Positions 16,721 to 25,618 of a DNA stretch of 64,000 bases are shown piece after piece. Source of the DNA: Mycolicibacterium chubuense NBB4 (GTDB lineage Bacteria > Actinomycetota > Actinomycetes > Mycobacteriales > Mycobacteriaceae); contig NC_018027.1 of the NCBI RefSeq assembly GCF_000266905.1, positions 3,534,001-3,598,000 of the forward strand, read 5' to 3'. Positions within the stretch are counted from its first letter, which is position 1. Every line of letters starts with the position of its first letter. The translations under genes were made by a program, and so were the position numbers. Under the pieces are notes generated by a model, which was not told the DNA's origin, did not search any database, and saw nothing but the letters and a program-made list of their open reading frames with translations.

Positions 16721-17709
16721 CCGTCGTGGACATCGACCCCGCCCTCGCCCAGATGATGGAGGCGGTTCTCGCCGAGCACGGAGGTGATCCCGATCTCTGG
16801 TCGCGCCTCGACGCACTGGGTCTGGTGCGGCTCACAGGCGCCGAGGAACGCGGCGGAAGCGGTGCCGGGTGGTACGAAGCCGCCGAGCTGATGTCCACCG
16901 CGGTGCGACACGGGGTTCGAATCCCGTTGGTGGAGCACGATCTGCTGGCCTGCTGGCTGCTCGACGCGGCCGGGCTGGGACACGACGACGCGCGACGCAC
17001 GGTGTGCGTTCTCGATTCCGGCGGCAGTGCCACCCAGGTTCCGTGGGCGGCCGACGCCGAGCGAATCGTCGTCGTGTGGCAGCGCGCCGGTGAGTACGCC
17101 GTGGCCGACGTCGGCGTCGGGCAGCTCTCGATCACCCCCGGGGTCAACATGATCGGAGAGCCGCGCGACACCGTCGTCGCCGACATCGACACCCTCGGCG
17201 GGGTGAGTCTCGACAGTGCTCTCGTCGGAGCTTTGCGGTTGAAGTCGGCGCTGGTGCGGTCGATCCAGGTCTGCGCCGCGCTGGACGGCGCGCTGCGACT
17301 GTCGGTCGAGCACGCGTCGGCCCGCGAACAGTTCGGCCGTCCGCTGGCCAGATTCCAAGCCGTGCAGCACCTCATCTCCGACATCGCCGCGGAAGCAGCG
17401 CTCGCGCGCTCGGCCACCGAGGCGGCACTGTCCGCCGCGGTGAGCAGCGACTGGACCAGCGCGCATCTGGAATTCCTTGTGGCCGCCGCACGTTCGTGCT
17501 CCGGACATGCGGCCACCGTCGTCGCGCGAAACGCACACCAGGTCCTCGGGGCCATCGGCACCACCCGGGAGCACCGGCTGCCCGAATACACCCGCGCCGC
17601 ACTGGCGTGGCGTTCGGAGTTCGGTTCGGTCCGATACTGGGACGCTCGGGTCACCGACATGGCTACCGAGGCCGGCGCCGACGGGCTGTGGGCGTTGATC
17701 CGCCCGTGA
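16717..17709 (+). CDS. Acyl-CoA dehydrogenase, second (short) subunit
   Basis: 330-residue acyl-CoA dehydrogenase-family protein starting at GTG 16717 (GTGA overlap with the preceding subunit). The C-terminal domain is clear: ALRLSVEHASAREQFGRPLARFQAVQHLISDIA is split here as SVEHASAREQFGRPL then FQAVQHLISDIA (about residues 195-225). The N-terminal and middle domains are weak and shortened, and the FAD-contact segment is not recognisable. This looks like the non-catalytic partner of alpha2beta2 dehydrogenases known in mycobacteria for sterol side-chain and branched substrates. Exact substrate unknown. Confidence 0.88.
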   Translation: MTVVDIDPALAQMMEAVLAEHGGDPDLWSRLDALGLVRLTGAEERGGSGAGWYEAAELMSTAVRHGVRIPLVEHDLLACWLLDAAGLGHDDARRTVCVLDSGGSATQVPWAADAERIVVVWQRAGEYAVADVGVGQLSITPGVNMIGEPRDTVVADIDTLGGVSLDSALVGALRLKSALVRSIQVCAALDGALRLSVEHASAREQFGRPLARFQAVQHLISDIAAEAALARSATEAALSAAVSSDWTSAHLEFLVAAARSCSGHAATVVARNAHQVLGAIGTTREHRLPEYTRAALAWRSEFGSVRYWDARVTDMATEAGADGLWALIRP

Positions 17710-17710
17710 G

Positions 17711-18514
17711 TCAGCGGACGACGACCGAACTCGGTTCTCGTGGCGCGCCCAGCATGTCGCGATGCGACGGCGGGGTACGGCCGTCATCGGTGAGGCCGTA
17801 GCGCCTGGCCAATTCCGCGCCGATCACCGTACGGCCGCTCAGTTCGGCCAGCGCGGGGTCGGAGAACGCAGCGTCGATCAGGTGGCCGGTGAACTCCGGT
17901 GTCTCCGCCTGAGCGGCGAACGCCGCGAGCGCGTCGGGCTTGCCGTCGAACGCGGCCCGCAGTCGGTCGGTCATCAGGATGCCCATCCAGATCGACAGCG
18001 TGGCCACCCCGGTGTCGCGGAAATCGACCGCCATGTCGGCCGCCATCTTGTCGACACCGGCCTTCTGGGCACCGTAGGCGGGGCCGTGCATGTAGCAGAC
18101 AGATCCGGGTGAGGACGTGAAAACGATCAGCCCCCGCGCGCGCTCGATCAACAGCGGCGCGGCGAACCACGACGCCACATACGACGATCGCAGCCCCACC
18201 TCGAGGACGTCGGCGAGCTCGCGGGGCTTGCGCCAGAACGGTTCCGCGCCGATCAGATCGTCGGAGATCACCGCGGCGTTGTTGACGAGAAGGTCGAGGC
18301 GGCCGCACTCCTGCCGCACGCGCTCGAAGAACCGGCCCACCGCGTCGTCGTCGCGGTGGTCCAGCTGCACGCCGGTCCCCCACGCCGGCGCGTCGCCAAC
18401 GGTGCGTCCCGTCCCGTACACCCGCCAGCCGTGGGCGGCCAACGCTGTCGCGATGCCCCGACCGGCGCCGCGGCTGGCTCCGGTCACGACGGCCACCGGC
18501 GCCGTGTCACTCAT
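17711..18514 (-). CDS. SDR family NAD(P)-dependent oxidoreductase
   Basis: 267-residue short-chain dehydrogenase/reductase. Cofactor motif TGASRGAGRG is at residues 12-21, NNAAV after the fourth strand, and the catalytic Ser-Tyr-Lys set in TSSPGSV and YGAQK. The ATG at 18514 follows GGGGA and gives the normal SDR N-terminus. An upstream frame start is open but poorly supported. It is convergent with the acyl-CoA dehydrogenase pair (1-bp gap) and divergent from the DapB-like gene. The C-terminal extension after the Rossmann core (about 40 residues) carries RDMLGAPREP. Substrate not inferable. Confidence 0.9.
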   Translation of the reverse strand: MSDTAPVAVVTGASRGAGRGIATALAAHGWRVYGTGRTVGDAPAWGTGVQLDHRDDDAVGRFFERVRQECGRLDLLVNNAAVISDDLIGAEPFWRKPRELADVLEVGLRSSYVASWFAAPLLIERARGLIVFTSSPGSVCYMHGPAYGAQKAGVDKMAADMAVDFRDTGVATLSIWMGILMTDRLRAAFDGKPDALAAFAAQAETPEFTGHLIDAAFSDPALAELSGRTVIGAELARRYGLTDDGRTPPSHRDMLGAPREPSSVVVR

Positions 18515-18545
18515 GTCCCCAACCCTAGGGCGGTACGTTGATGCC

Positions 18546-19595
18546 ATGCCGACCGACCGACCGCTTCGTGTCATCCAGTGGACCACCGGCAACATCGGGC
18601 GACGCTCGCTTCACGCGATCATCGGCCGCGACGACATGGAGCTCGTCGGCGTGTACGCCCACGGCGCCGACAAGGTCGGCGTCGACGCCGCGGATCTCGC
18701 GGGCTGGCCGGAACCGACCGGCGTGAAGGCCACCGCCGACGTCGACGCCCTCGTCGCGTTGCAGCCCGACGCGTGCTGTTACAACCCGTTGTGGCCCAGC
18801 GTCGACGAACTGGTCCGGCTGCTCGAGGCGGGGATCAACGTCTGCTCGAGCGCAGCGTGGATCACCGGGGGCAAGCAGACGCCCGAAGATCTCGATCGTA
18901 TCCGAAGGGCCTGCGAGACAGGCGGATCCACGATCTTCGGCAGCGGCGCCCACCCTGGGATGAGCAACCTGGTCGGCATGGTGCTCAGCGGGGCCTGCGA
19001 ACGCGTCGACGAGATCCGCATCACCGAGTCGGTCGACTGCTCGACCTACGAGTCTGCGGGTACACAGACCGCGATGGGGTTCTCCCAGGATCCGAACACC
19101 CCCGGCCTCGCCGAGAGCGTGCGCTCCGAAAGCGAGGTGTTCGCCGAGTCGGCGGCGATGATGGCCGACGCGATCGGCGCCCGCCTGGACCGGATGACGT
19201 TCGACGTCACGTTCACCGCGGCGACGGGCGACAGCGATCTGGGATTCATGAAGATCCCGGCGGGCACCGTGGCCGGCGTCCACGGATACCACCGCGGCTG
19301 GGTCGGCGACCACAACATCGTCAGCGTCGGCTTCAACTGGACCATGGGCGAGCACGTCACCCCACCGAAGCCGCTGGAGCACGGGCACGTGGTTCAGGTG
19401 TTCGGGCTGCCCAACATGCGCACCGTCGTGCATTGCCTGCCACCCAAGGACTGGACCGAACCGGGCTTCATGGGCCTGGGCATGATCTACACGGCCATGC
19501 CGGTGACGAACGCGGTGCCGGCGGTGGTCGCAGCGCCGCCCGGCATCGTCACCCTGGCCGATCTGCCGCCGATCACCGGACGATCGGCGGTGTGA
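18546..19595 (+). CDS. DapB-like NAD(P)H-dependent dehydrogenase
   Basis: 349-residue protein with an N-terminal Rossmann domain (VIQWTTGNIGRRSLHAII, residues 9-26) like dihydrodipicolinate reductase, followed by a large alpha/beta domain. It belongs to the mycobacterial family often labelled dihydrodipicolinate reductase-like or 2,4-diaminopentanoate dehydrogenase-like, present in several copies per genome. Typical features are CYNPLWPSVDELVRLLEAG and FGSGAHPGM. The true DapB function is unlikely because the family has a different C-terminal domain. ATG at 18546, 31 bp from the divergent SDR gene. Natural substrate unknown. Confidence 0.85.
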   Translation: MPTDRPLRVIQWTTGNIGRRSLHAIIGRDDMELVGVYAHGADKVGVDAADLAGWPEPTGVKATADVDALVALQPDACCYNPLWPSVDELVRLLEAGINVCSSAAWITGGKQTPEDLDRIRRACETGGSTIFGSGAHPGMSNLVGMVLSGACERVDEIRITESVDCSTYESAGTQTAMGFSQDPNTPGLAESVRSESEVFAESAAMMADAIGARLDRMTFDVTFTAATGDSDLGFMKIPAGTVAGVHGYHRGWVGDHNIVSVGFNWTMGEHVTPPKPLEHGHVVQVFGLPNMRTVVHCLPPKDWTEPGFMGLGMIYTAMPVTNAVPAVVAAPPGIVTLADLPPITGRSAV

Positions 19596-19601
19596 GTCGG
19601 A

Positions 19602-20027
19602 TCAGGGAGCGGTGATGGCCAGCAGCGCGAGCACGATGGTCACGACGGCGAGGACACCGTGGCCGAGCACGACCGGCACGGGGAACGACCGTTCGGGCGC
19701 CGCCCCCACCGGCGCCGGCTGGCCGCCGACCGGTTGCGGCTGACCACGGCGCACCGACCGCCAGCGGGCCACCATCACCACGCCGAGCACCACCACCGGA
19801 ACCAGAAGGGCCAGCGCGACCCAGCCGACCGAATCGTTGTCGATCACCAGGTAGACGATCCACAGCACCAGACCCAGTGCCGCCAACACGAAATGACCGA
19901 ACACCGCCGCGGGCGGCAGATGCGTCGAGCTCCCGTCCCGGTGGCCGCCGGCGCCCACCCATTTGGCGAGCATGAAGGCGCCGCCGCCGGCGGTCAGGAT
20001 CCACGCGATCAGCGATGCGATACCCAT
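19602..20027 (-). CDS. Small four-helix membrane protein, unknown function
   Basis: 141-residue membrane protein with about four hydrophobic helices (MGIASLIAWILTAGGG, FGHFVLAALGLVLWIVYLVI, WVALALLVPVVVLG, VVLGHGVLAVVTIVLALLAI). Between helices 3 and 4 is a Pro/Gly/Gln-rich cytosolic loop. The His residues in two membrane-adjacent positions (FGHF and LGHG) are notable and may be conserved. No family name recognised with confidence. It lies 6 bp after the convergent DapB-like gene and 25 bp downstream of the DUF2231 gene on the same strand, so it may be the last gene of the MFS-DUF2231 transcript. Confidence 0.75.
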   Translation of the reverse strand: MGIASLIAWILTAGGGAFMLAKWVGAGGHRDGSSTHLPPAAVFGHFVLAALGLVLWIVYLVIDNDSVGWVALALLVPVVVLGVVMVARWRSVRRGQPQPVGGQPAPVGAAPERSFPVPVVLGHGVLAVVTIVLALLAITAP

Positions 20028-20052
20028 GAGAGTCCTTCCTCTGCTGTTGCTC

Positions 20053-20565
20053 TCACCTTCCGGCGAAGCCGTCCTCCTGAGTGGCTTCGTCGGCGACGCG
20101 AACTCCGTAGCGGTAGGACAGCATGCCTCCGAGATAGCCCGACGCGCCCAGCACTGCGAAGCTGACCACCGACAGCGCCAACGGCCCGGCCCGTACCGGG
20201 CTATCCACCGAAAGCGACTGCCGCCAAAGGAAATTCACGATGTAGGCCGCCGTGACGACCAGGTTCAACGTCATGTGCGCCAGGGCCACCGTGAACGCTC
20301 GCGTGCCGGTGGGGATGGCGAGCAGATCCAGGAAGCCGACCACGGCAGCCGCCGCAGCACCGATGACTCCGATCGCGATGAGCCAGTGAGCGCCCCGAAC
20401 CAGGAAACCCGGATCGCCCACCACGTGCGACGCGATGTCGAAGACGAGGCCGGCGGCCCATGCGCCGATCGGGACGGTGACCAGGATCGGATGGAAGGGG
20501 TGCCCGTACGGGCCGGCCAGCATCGCGCTGACGGGATGCTTCGCCTGCCCTGCCCGAGTGCTCAC
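20053..20565 (-). CDS. DUF2231 membrane protein
   Basis: 170-residue protein with four membrane helices of the DUF2231 family. It shows the characteristic GHPFHPILVTVPIGAW start (His-containing first helix) and paired His in later helices (AHWLIAIG, ALAHMTLNLVV), which suggests possible haem or metal contact, although this is unproven. The GTG at 20565 is preferred over the ATG at 20577. It follows GGAGG at 5-bp spacing and overlaps the MFS stop by 4 bp (GTGA). It is thus cotranscribed and coupled with the MFS transporter. Confidence 0.82.
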   Translation of the reverse strand: MSTRAGQAKHPVSAMLAGPYGHPFHPILVTVPIGAWAAGLVFDIASHVVGDPGFLVRGAHWLIAIGVIGAAAAAVVGFLDLLAIPTGTRAFTVALAHMTLNLVVTAAYIVNFLWRQSLSVDSPVRAGPLALSVVSFAVLGASGYLGGMLSYRYGVRVADEATQEDGFAGR

Positions 20566-21815
20566 GGCCACCTCCACATGCCGTGGATCTGGATAACCGA
20601 TTTTCGTCTTCGCGGGGTGGCGTCGTCAAGATCGCGCCCCGGCAGCAGAACCGGCGTGGCGAGAAGCAGGGCACCGGCGGCGGCGATGGCGGTTCGCGGG
20701 CCGGCGACGTCGGCCAGGACACCCCAGCAGGCGGTGGTGACCGCGATGCCGGCGCTGCTGGTGATCGACCAGGCGGACAGGACGCGGGCCACGCGGGACT
20801 GATCGATGTTCTTCAGCCGGAATGCGGCGACGGCGGGGTTGTGCACGCTGATGCACAGGACGAGCGCGAACTCGACCGCGATCACGATCACCAGCCCGGG
20901 CAGGCCAGGTCGGACGAAGGCCAGCCCGATGGGCCACAGGGCCCGCAGCGCGCCGACGCGCACCAGCACGGTGTGCTCTCCGTAGCGGGCGACGACACGG
21001 CCGGCCAACCGCGATCCGATCAGCCCGCCGACGCACGGTAGCCCGAACGCGAGCCCGTACTGCCACGGCGTGAAGCCCAGCCGGTCGAGCATCAGGACGG
21101 TCAGCGGCGGCTCGGCAGCCATGATCAGCGCGTTGACGGCGACGGCGTTGAGGAACAACCGTCGCAACGCCGCGTGCTCCCAGACGTAGCGCCAGCCGAC
21201 CATCAGGTCACGAAAACGGTTGCGCTCCAGCCGCTTCGGCGACGTGGCCTCGGTACCACCGATGGCGGCGACACCCACCGCCGAGAGCAGGTAGCTGACC
21301 GAATCGGCAACGATCGTCACGACCGGTCCGATCAGGCCGATGGCCGCGCCGCCGACGACGGGACCGACGACGGTTGCCGACCATGTGGTGGATTCGAAAC
21401 GGCTAGTGGCCACCAGTAGATGCCCCGGTTCGACGACGTGCTTGAGGTAGGCGCCGCTCGCGGCGTTGGAGGCGATCTTCGCGGTGGCGGACACGATGCC
21501 GACCGCGAGGAGCTGAGCGAAGGTGAGGACGCCCGCGACGTAGGCGATCGGCACGGTGGCCATCGCCAGGAACCGGGTCACGTCCATCGCGATCATCACG
21601 GGCCTTTTGGGTCGATACTCGGCCCACGGACCCAGCGGTACGGCGAGAACGGTCCCGACCGCCAGGCCGGTCACCGCGAGCGCTGAGACTTGAGCGGCGT
21701 TGGCGTGCAGGACCGTGACCGCGACGTAGGAGAAGGCGCCGAAGCCCAGGCCGGTGCCGTACGCGCTCACCGCGTAGGCGCCCCACAGCCAGCCGAATCG
21801 GCGACCCAGCCTCAC
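20562..21815 (-). CDS. MFS transporter
   Basis: About 417 residues with twelve predicted membrane helices of the major facilitator superfamily, DHA/enterobactin-exporter-like. The loop between helices 2 and 3 reads PWAEYRPKRPVMIAMDVTR, and SATAKIASNAASGAYLKHVV lies in helix 5. A GTG at 21815 is taken as start (GGGGG five bases upstream). An ATG at 21884 is also open and would add 23 mostly basic residues. It is divergent from a LysR regulator, which suggests substrate-induced control of export. Substrate unknown. Confidence 0.85.
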   Translation of the reverse strand: MRLGRRFGWLWGAYAVSAYGTGLGFGAFSYVAVTVLHANAAQVSALAVTGLAVGTVLAVPLGPWAEYRPKRPVMIAMDVTRFLAMATVPIAYVAGVLTFAQLLAVGIVSATAKIASNAASGAYLKHVVEPGHLLVATSRFESTTWSATVVGPVVGGAAIGLIGPVVTIVADSVSYLLSAVGVAAIGGTEATSPKRLERNRFRDLMVGWRYVWEHAALRRLFLNAVAVNALIMAAEPPLTVLMLDRLGFTPWQYGLAFGLPCVGGLIGSRLAGRVVARYGEHTVLVRVGALRALWPIGLAFVRPGLPGLVIVIAVEFALVLCISVHNPAVAAFRLKNIDQSRVARVLSAWSITSSAGIAVTTACWGVLADVAGPRTAIAAAGALLLATPVLLPGRDLDDATPRRRKSVIQIHGMWRWP

Positions 21816-21929
21816 CCTTGCCCCCACCCGGCTCCGCCTTCCCCGCTCACCCGCACAAAGCTTCGTTGTCGCGCACTGATCCAACCGAGGGAGATGCGTT
21901 CAGACCAACAACGCGACTGTCGGTGCGCC

Positions 21930-21944
21930 ACAACCAGAAGTTGT
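21930..21944. promoter_or_regulatory. Candidate LysR operator
   Basis: Inverted repeat ACAAC-CAGAA-GTTGT sits between the MFS and LysR genes, 17 bp before the LysR start. The dyad and spacing fit a LysR-type box (T-N11-A class), perhaps autoregulatory. Seen by eye only. Confidence 0.4.
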
Positions 21945-21961
21945 CGCCTAACGTTGCGGTC

Positions 21962-22900
21962 GTGGAACTCGCCGCGGTGCGCACGTTCGTCGCGGTCGCG
22001 GATTCCGGTGGCTTCCAGGCCGCCGGCGACGAACTCGGGATCAGCCAGCAGGCCGTCTCCAAGAGGATCGCCGTTCTGGAGAGCGCGCTCGGCGTCCGCC
22101 TGCTGGCCCGCACGCCCAAGGGGGCCCTTCTGAGCGTCGACGGGCAGGCGTTTCTGCCGCACGCCCGAGAACTCCTGCGCGCCGAAGAACGAGCGATGAA
22201 CGCGGTGCGGCCGGGGCGGCGGGCGTTGCGGGTCGACGTGCGCAACCGCCGAACGGCGCCGGCCACGCTGCTGCACGGCTTCTACCAACAGCACGCCGAC
22301 ATCGAACTCGACGTCGTCGTGCTCCCGGAGGACAACGTCGAAGCGGCCCTGACCGCAGTCGCCACCGGGGCTCTCGATGCCACGTTCCGCGGCCTGATCG
22401 ACCCGACTGCACAGCTCGCCGGCACCGGGCTGTCCTGCAGGAGAGTGGTCGAAGACCGGCATCAACTGCTGGTGGGACCTCGCCATCGGCTCGCGAACGC
22501 GGTGACGATCGCCCCCGCGAACCTCGCGGGTCACCCGATCTGGATGCCCGGCCTACCCGTCGGGAGCGAGGTCAGGAGCTACTACGACGAGCTGGCAACG
22601 GCGTTCGGCCTCACCATCGACGTACTCGGCCCGGCGTTCGGCGCCGAAGTGCTTCTCACCGAGATCGCCGATTCGCCCACCCTCGCCAACCTCGTCGGCG
22701 AGCGCTCTCAATACCTGTGGCCCGCACATTACGACCTGCGACGCATCCCCATCGTCGACCCGACTCCGGTCTACCCGCTCTGGATCATCTGGCGCACCGA
22801 CAACGGCCACCCCGGGTTGGCGTCGTTGCTTGCTCACCTCGAGACCGACTACGCCGCAAGGAAGACCGACAACACATGGCTGCCCTCCTGGGCGCGGTGA
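21962..22900 (+). CDS. LysR family transcriptional regulator
   Basis: 312-residue regulator. The N-terminal winged helix-turn-helix covers residues 1-60 (MELAAVRTFVAVADSG, then DELGISQQAVSKRIAVLE). The C-terminal part is a periplasmic-binding-like effector domain. The GTG at 21962 gives the classic LysR beginning. Longer starts are open but encode a non-family, proline-rich leader. It is divergent from the MFS exporter and shares a 146-bp control region with an inverted repeat, so it is the likely regulator of that transporter. The effector-binding region has no signature that identifies a ligand. Confidence 0.9.
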   Translation: MELAAVRTFVAVADSGGFQAAGDELGISQQAVSKRIAVLESALGVRLLARTPKGALLSVDGQAFLPHARELLRAEERAMNAVRPGRRALRVDVRNRRTAPATLLHGFYQQHADIELDVVVLPEDNVEAALTAVATGALDATFRGLIDPTAQLAGTGLSCRRVVEDRHQLLVGPRHRLANAVTIAPANLAGHPIWMPGLPVGSEVRSYYDELATAFGLTIDVLGPAFGAEVLLTEIADSPTLANLVGERSQYLWPAHYDLRRIPIVDPTPVYPLWIIWRTDNGHPGLASLLAHLETDYAARKTDNTWLPSWAR

Positions 22901-22955
22901 CGAGATCCTCTGCGCCCGAAGACAGCCGCCTGTGCAGCGAGTCGGCCGGCAACGG

Positions 22956-23795
22956 TCAATCGTCGTGCACCGAGACGGCGACTCCCACCGCTGCGGCGCC
23001 CACGTGCACCGACAGCACCGGGCCCATGTCGCTGACGTCGAGCGAGGAGATCTGCGGAAGCCGCTGCGTCAGTGCGGCCCCGAGCTCGTCGGCCGCGTCG
23101 TGGTTGTCGACATGGTGGACCACGACGTCGGCGGTGTGCTCGCCCACCACGTCGGCGACGCGCTCGACCATCGCCGCATGCGCCTTGGTGACGGTGCGGA
23201 TCCGCTGATCGAGCACCAGCCGCCCGTCGACGTCCAGACGCAGTAACGGCTTGAGCGACAGGGCCGTTCCCAGCCAGGAGGCCGCCGTGCGGATGCGCCC
23301 GCTGCGACGCAGATTGTCCAGCCGGTGCACGACGAGATAGACGTGAGAGCGGTTCAGCGCCGAGCGCGCCGCGGCCTCGACCGCGTCGAGGTCGCCACCG
23401 GCTGCGGCGCACCGCGCAGCGGCCATCGCGACGAACCCCACCCCCATCGCCGCCGAGCGCGAATTGACGACGCGCACCGCCGGACCGAACTCCCGGGCCG
23501 CCGACACCGCGGCACCATAGGTGCTCGACAACGCCGCCGACAGGTGCACGGCGACCACGCCGTCACCTGCGCTGTCGGCCAGAGCCTGGCGATACGTGGC
23601 GACGAGTTCGGCCGGTGTGGCGCCCGCGGTCGTCACCTTGGGCCGGTCGTGAACGTCGTAGGGCACGTCGTCGACCCCGTCGCGCAGGTCCGTGCCGTCG
23701 ATCAGCACATGCAACGGCACTTCGCGGACGTTGAGCCGCTTGCGCTCGTCCGGGGGCAGACGCGACGACGAATCGGTGACCACGACTACCGGCAT
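22956..23795 (-). CDS. DegV family protein
   Basis: 279-residue fatty-acid-binding protein of the DegV/FakB fold. It starts VVVVTDSSSRLPPDE with the usual DSS motif at residues 7-9. The second conserved stretch is in VHLSAALSSTYGAAVSAA (around residue 88), and the C-terminal domain contains HVDNHDAADEL. Proteins of this fold present fatty acids to a kinase or acyl carrier; a matching FakA kinase is not in the window. It lies directly upstream of octT in the same order as Rv2417c-Rv2418c. The gap to octT is 9 bp on the minus strand. Confidence 0.9.
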   Translation of the reverse strand: MPVVVVTDSSSRLPPDERKRLNVREVPLHVLIDGTDLRDGVDDVPYDVHDRPKVTTAGATPAELVATYRQALADSAGDGVVAVHLSAALSSTYGAAVSAAREFGPAVRVVNSRSAAMGVGFVAMAAARCAAAGGDLDAVEAAARSALNRSHVYLVVHRLDNLRRSGRIRTAASWLGTALSLKPLLRLDVDGRLVLDQRIRTVTKAHAAMVERVADVVGEHTADVVVHHVDNHDAADELGAALTQRLPQISSLDVSDMGPVLSVHVGAAAVGVAVSVHDD

Positions 23796-23804
23796 GACCG
23801 GGGC

Positions 23805-24557
23805 CTAGCCATGCGAATCGGGCAGGGCGACACCGGCTTCGGCGAGTCCCTTGAGCATCAGTTCCGCCACCGCCTCATGGGCCTCGAAGTTCCAGTGGAT
23901 CCCGTCGGGATTCCCGCGTCCGCTCATCACGTGCTCGGCGACGGCGGCCTTGAGATCGACGAGCGGCACGTCATGCTCGCAGGCCCAGCGGCTCAGCGCC
24001 GCGACCGTTCCGGGCCTGCCGTGGTGGGCCATCCCGTAGGTCGGCGCGATATGCACCGACGGCAGCGACGCCACCACCGGGATCCCGGGTCTGTTGAAAT
24101 CGATTGCGGCTCGGGTCATCTCGAGGTATTCGACCGTCAGGTGAGGTGGCAGCGCAGCGCGCGCCACCGGCGAGAGCCGGGGCTGCACCCACCCGTAGCC
24201 GTCGCGCACCCACCGCCGGACCCACGGCGGCCGGACGTAACGGATCAGCTCGCGCAACGCCGTCGGCAGCGGCGACGGCAGCGAGTCCATCCCCGAGGTC
24301 GCGAAGATCACCGCGCCCGCACGCGGCAGCGCCGCCCAGGAGCGGGGGTCCTGCGTCGCGGCCCACCACACGTCGCGGCTCGTCCAGCCGATCCGCCCGA
24401 TCAGCTCGAGGTCCCAATCCAATTGCGCGGCGACGATGTTGGGCCAAATGCGCGGGTCGTCCGAGGGCAGGCCGCCCGTCGGGCCGTAGTAGGACAGCGA
24501 GTCGCAGAAGACCAGCAGGGTCCGGCGTCCCGGAGCGCAGGACGCGTCAGAGGACAT
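23805..24557 (-). CDS. octT: Diglucosylglycerate octanoyltransferase
   Basis: 250-residue SGNH-type acyltransferase. It corresponds by order and sequence features to Rv2418c (OctT), which adds octanoate to diglucosylglycerate, an early step of methylglucose lipopolysaccharide synthesis. The nucleophile block is FCDSLSYYG (Ser20) and the Asp-His block is DGIHWN (about residues 218-223). The ATG at 24557 overlaps the gpgP stop by 11 bp. Its partner gpgP, the phosphatase preceding it in the pathway, lies just upstream, so the two are coupled. The first nine residues before the strand are variable. Confidence 0.85.
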   Translation of the reverse strand: MSSDASCAPGRRTLLVFCDSLSYYGPTGGLPSDDPRIWPNIVAAQLDWDLELIGRIGWTSRDVWWAATQDPRSWAALPRAGAVIFATSGMDSLPSPLPTALRELIRYVRPPWVRRWVRDGYGWVQPRLSPVARAALPPHLTVEYLEMTRAAIDFNRPGIPVVASLPSVHIAPTYGMAHHGRPGTVAALSRWACEHDVPLVDLKAAVAEHVMSGRGNPDGIHWNFEAHEAVAELMLKGLAEAGVALPDSHG

Positions 24558-25224
24558 CGTTGGCGACCTGCGCCGAGGCGTTCCACACGTCGAGACGCCA
24601 CCGGATGTCGTCGAACGACGCGGCGGAACCATCGGCTCTGGTGTGCCCGGCCAGCTGCACCCAGCTGGCGTTGCCCATGCCGCCGAGCACCGGCCAGTTG
24701 TCGACCGGAAGCTGCAACAGCGCCGCGGTCAGCGCCGCGATCAGCCCGCCGTGGGCGACGAGGACCACCGGCCGGTCGGGCTCGTCGGCACCCCACTCGG
24801 TCTGTTGTGCCACCACGTCTTTCACCAGCGGCAGGCTGCGTTCGGCGACGTCGACGCGACTCTCTCCGCCGTGCGGAGCCCACCGCGCGTCGTCCCGCCA
24901 GGCCGTTCGGGCCCCGGGGGCCACGTCGTCGACCTCGAGGTGCGTCATGCCCTGCCAGTCACCGAGGTGCGTCTCGCGCAGCCGCGCGTCGATGCTCACC
25001 GGCTGCCCGCTGCGCTCACCGAGGGCCACGGCCGTGTCCAGCGCGCGCCGCAGGTCGGACGAGACGATCAGCAGCGGTTGGCGTTTGGCGAGCACTTCGG
25101 CCGCGGCGACGGCTTGTTCCCGGCCGAGGTCGCTCAGCTCGGTGTCCAGCTGGCCCTGCATCCGGCTGCCGGCGTTGTACTCGGTCTGGCCGTGGCGCAG
25201 CATCACCAGGCGGCGGATCCTCAT
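24547..25224 (-). CDS. gpgP: Glucosyl-3-phosphoglycerate phosphatase
   Basis: 225-residue histidine phosphatase of the phosphoglycerate-mutase superfamily. The catalytic LRHGQTEYN is at residues 9-17 (His11), with the second histidine in LVAHGG near residue 160 and the partner Arg/Glu in the expected places ([21 protein letters not shown]). Position next to octT, rsfS and nadD identifies it as the GpgP (Rv2419c) orthologue, which dephosphorylates glucosyl-3-phosphoglycerate to glucosylglycerate. The ATG at 25224 overlaps the rsfS stop by 4 bp. Confidence 0.88.
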   Translation of the reverse strand: MRIRRLVMLRHGQTEYNAGSRMQGQLDTELSDLGREQAVAAAEVLAKRQPLLIVSSDLRRALDTAVALGERSGQPVSIDARLRETHLGDWQGMTHLEVDDVAPGARTAWRDDARWAPHGGESRVDVAERSLPLVKDVVAQQTEWGADEPDRPVVLVAHGGLIAALTAALLQLPVDNWPVLGGMGNASWVQLAGHTRADGSAASFDDIRWRLDVWNASAQVANDVL

Positions 25225-25595
25225 GTGCCGTCCCCGGCCGGGTCGGCGTCGGCGTCGTCGAGGTCGTCGAGGTCGACCGCGATGGTCGGGCAGTCGCGCC
25301 AGAGCCGGTCCAGCGCATAGAAGTTGCGCTCGTCCTGATGCTGGATGTGCACGACGACGTCGACATAGTCGAGCAGTGTCCAGCGCCCTTCGCGGGTGCC
25401 CTCGCGCCGGGCCGGCTTGTAGCCCGCCAGGCGCATCTTCTCTTCGACCTCGTCGACGATCGCGTTGACCTGGCGCTCGTTGGACGCGGATGCGATGACG
25501 AAGCAGTCGGTGATGACGAGTTGTTCGGACACGTCGATGATGACGACGTCGTCGGCGAGTTTGGACGCCGCCGCGCGCGCGGCGACTGTTGCCAT
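25221..25595 (-). CDS. rsfS: Ribosome silencing factor
   Basis: RsfS/Iojap family protein that binds bL14 and blocks 30S-50S joining when nutrients fall. Core features are LADDVVIIDVSEQLVITDCF, then REGTREGRWTLLDY and VVVHIQHQDERNFY. The tail is acidic. The annotated ATG at 25595 has no ribosome site. A CTG at 25622, nine codons upstream, has GGAG at 8-9 bp. It overlaps the nadD stop as CTGA and restores the N-terminal [10 protein letters not shown] known from mycobacterial homologues, which begin with GTG. The protein may therefore be 133 residues long (25221-25622). Confidence 0.92.
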   Translation of the reverse strand: MATVAARAAASKLADDVVIIDVSEQLVITDCFVIASASNERQVNAIVDEVEEKMRLAGYKPARREGTREGRWTLLDYVDVVVHIQHQDERNFYALDRLWRDCPTIAVDLDDLDDADADPAGDGT

Positions 25596-25618
25596 GTCGA
25601 TGGCTTCGGCTGAGGCGG

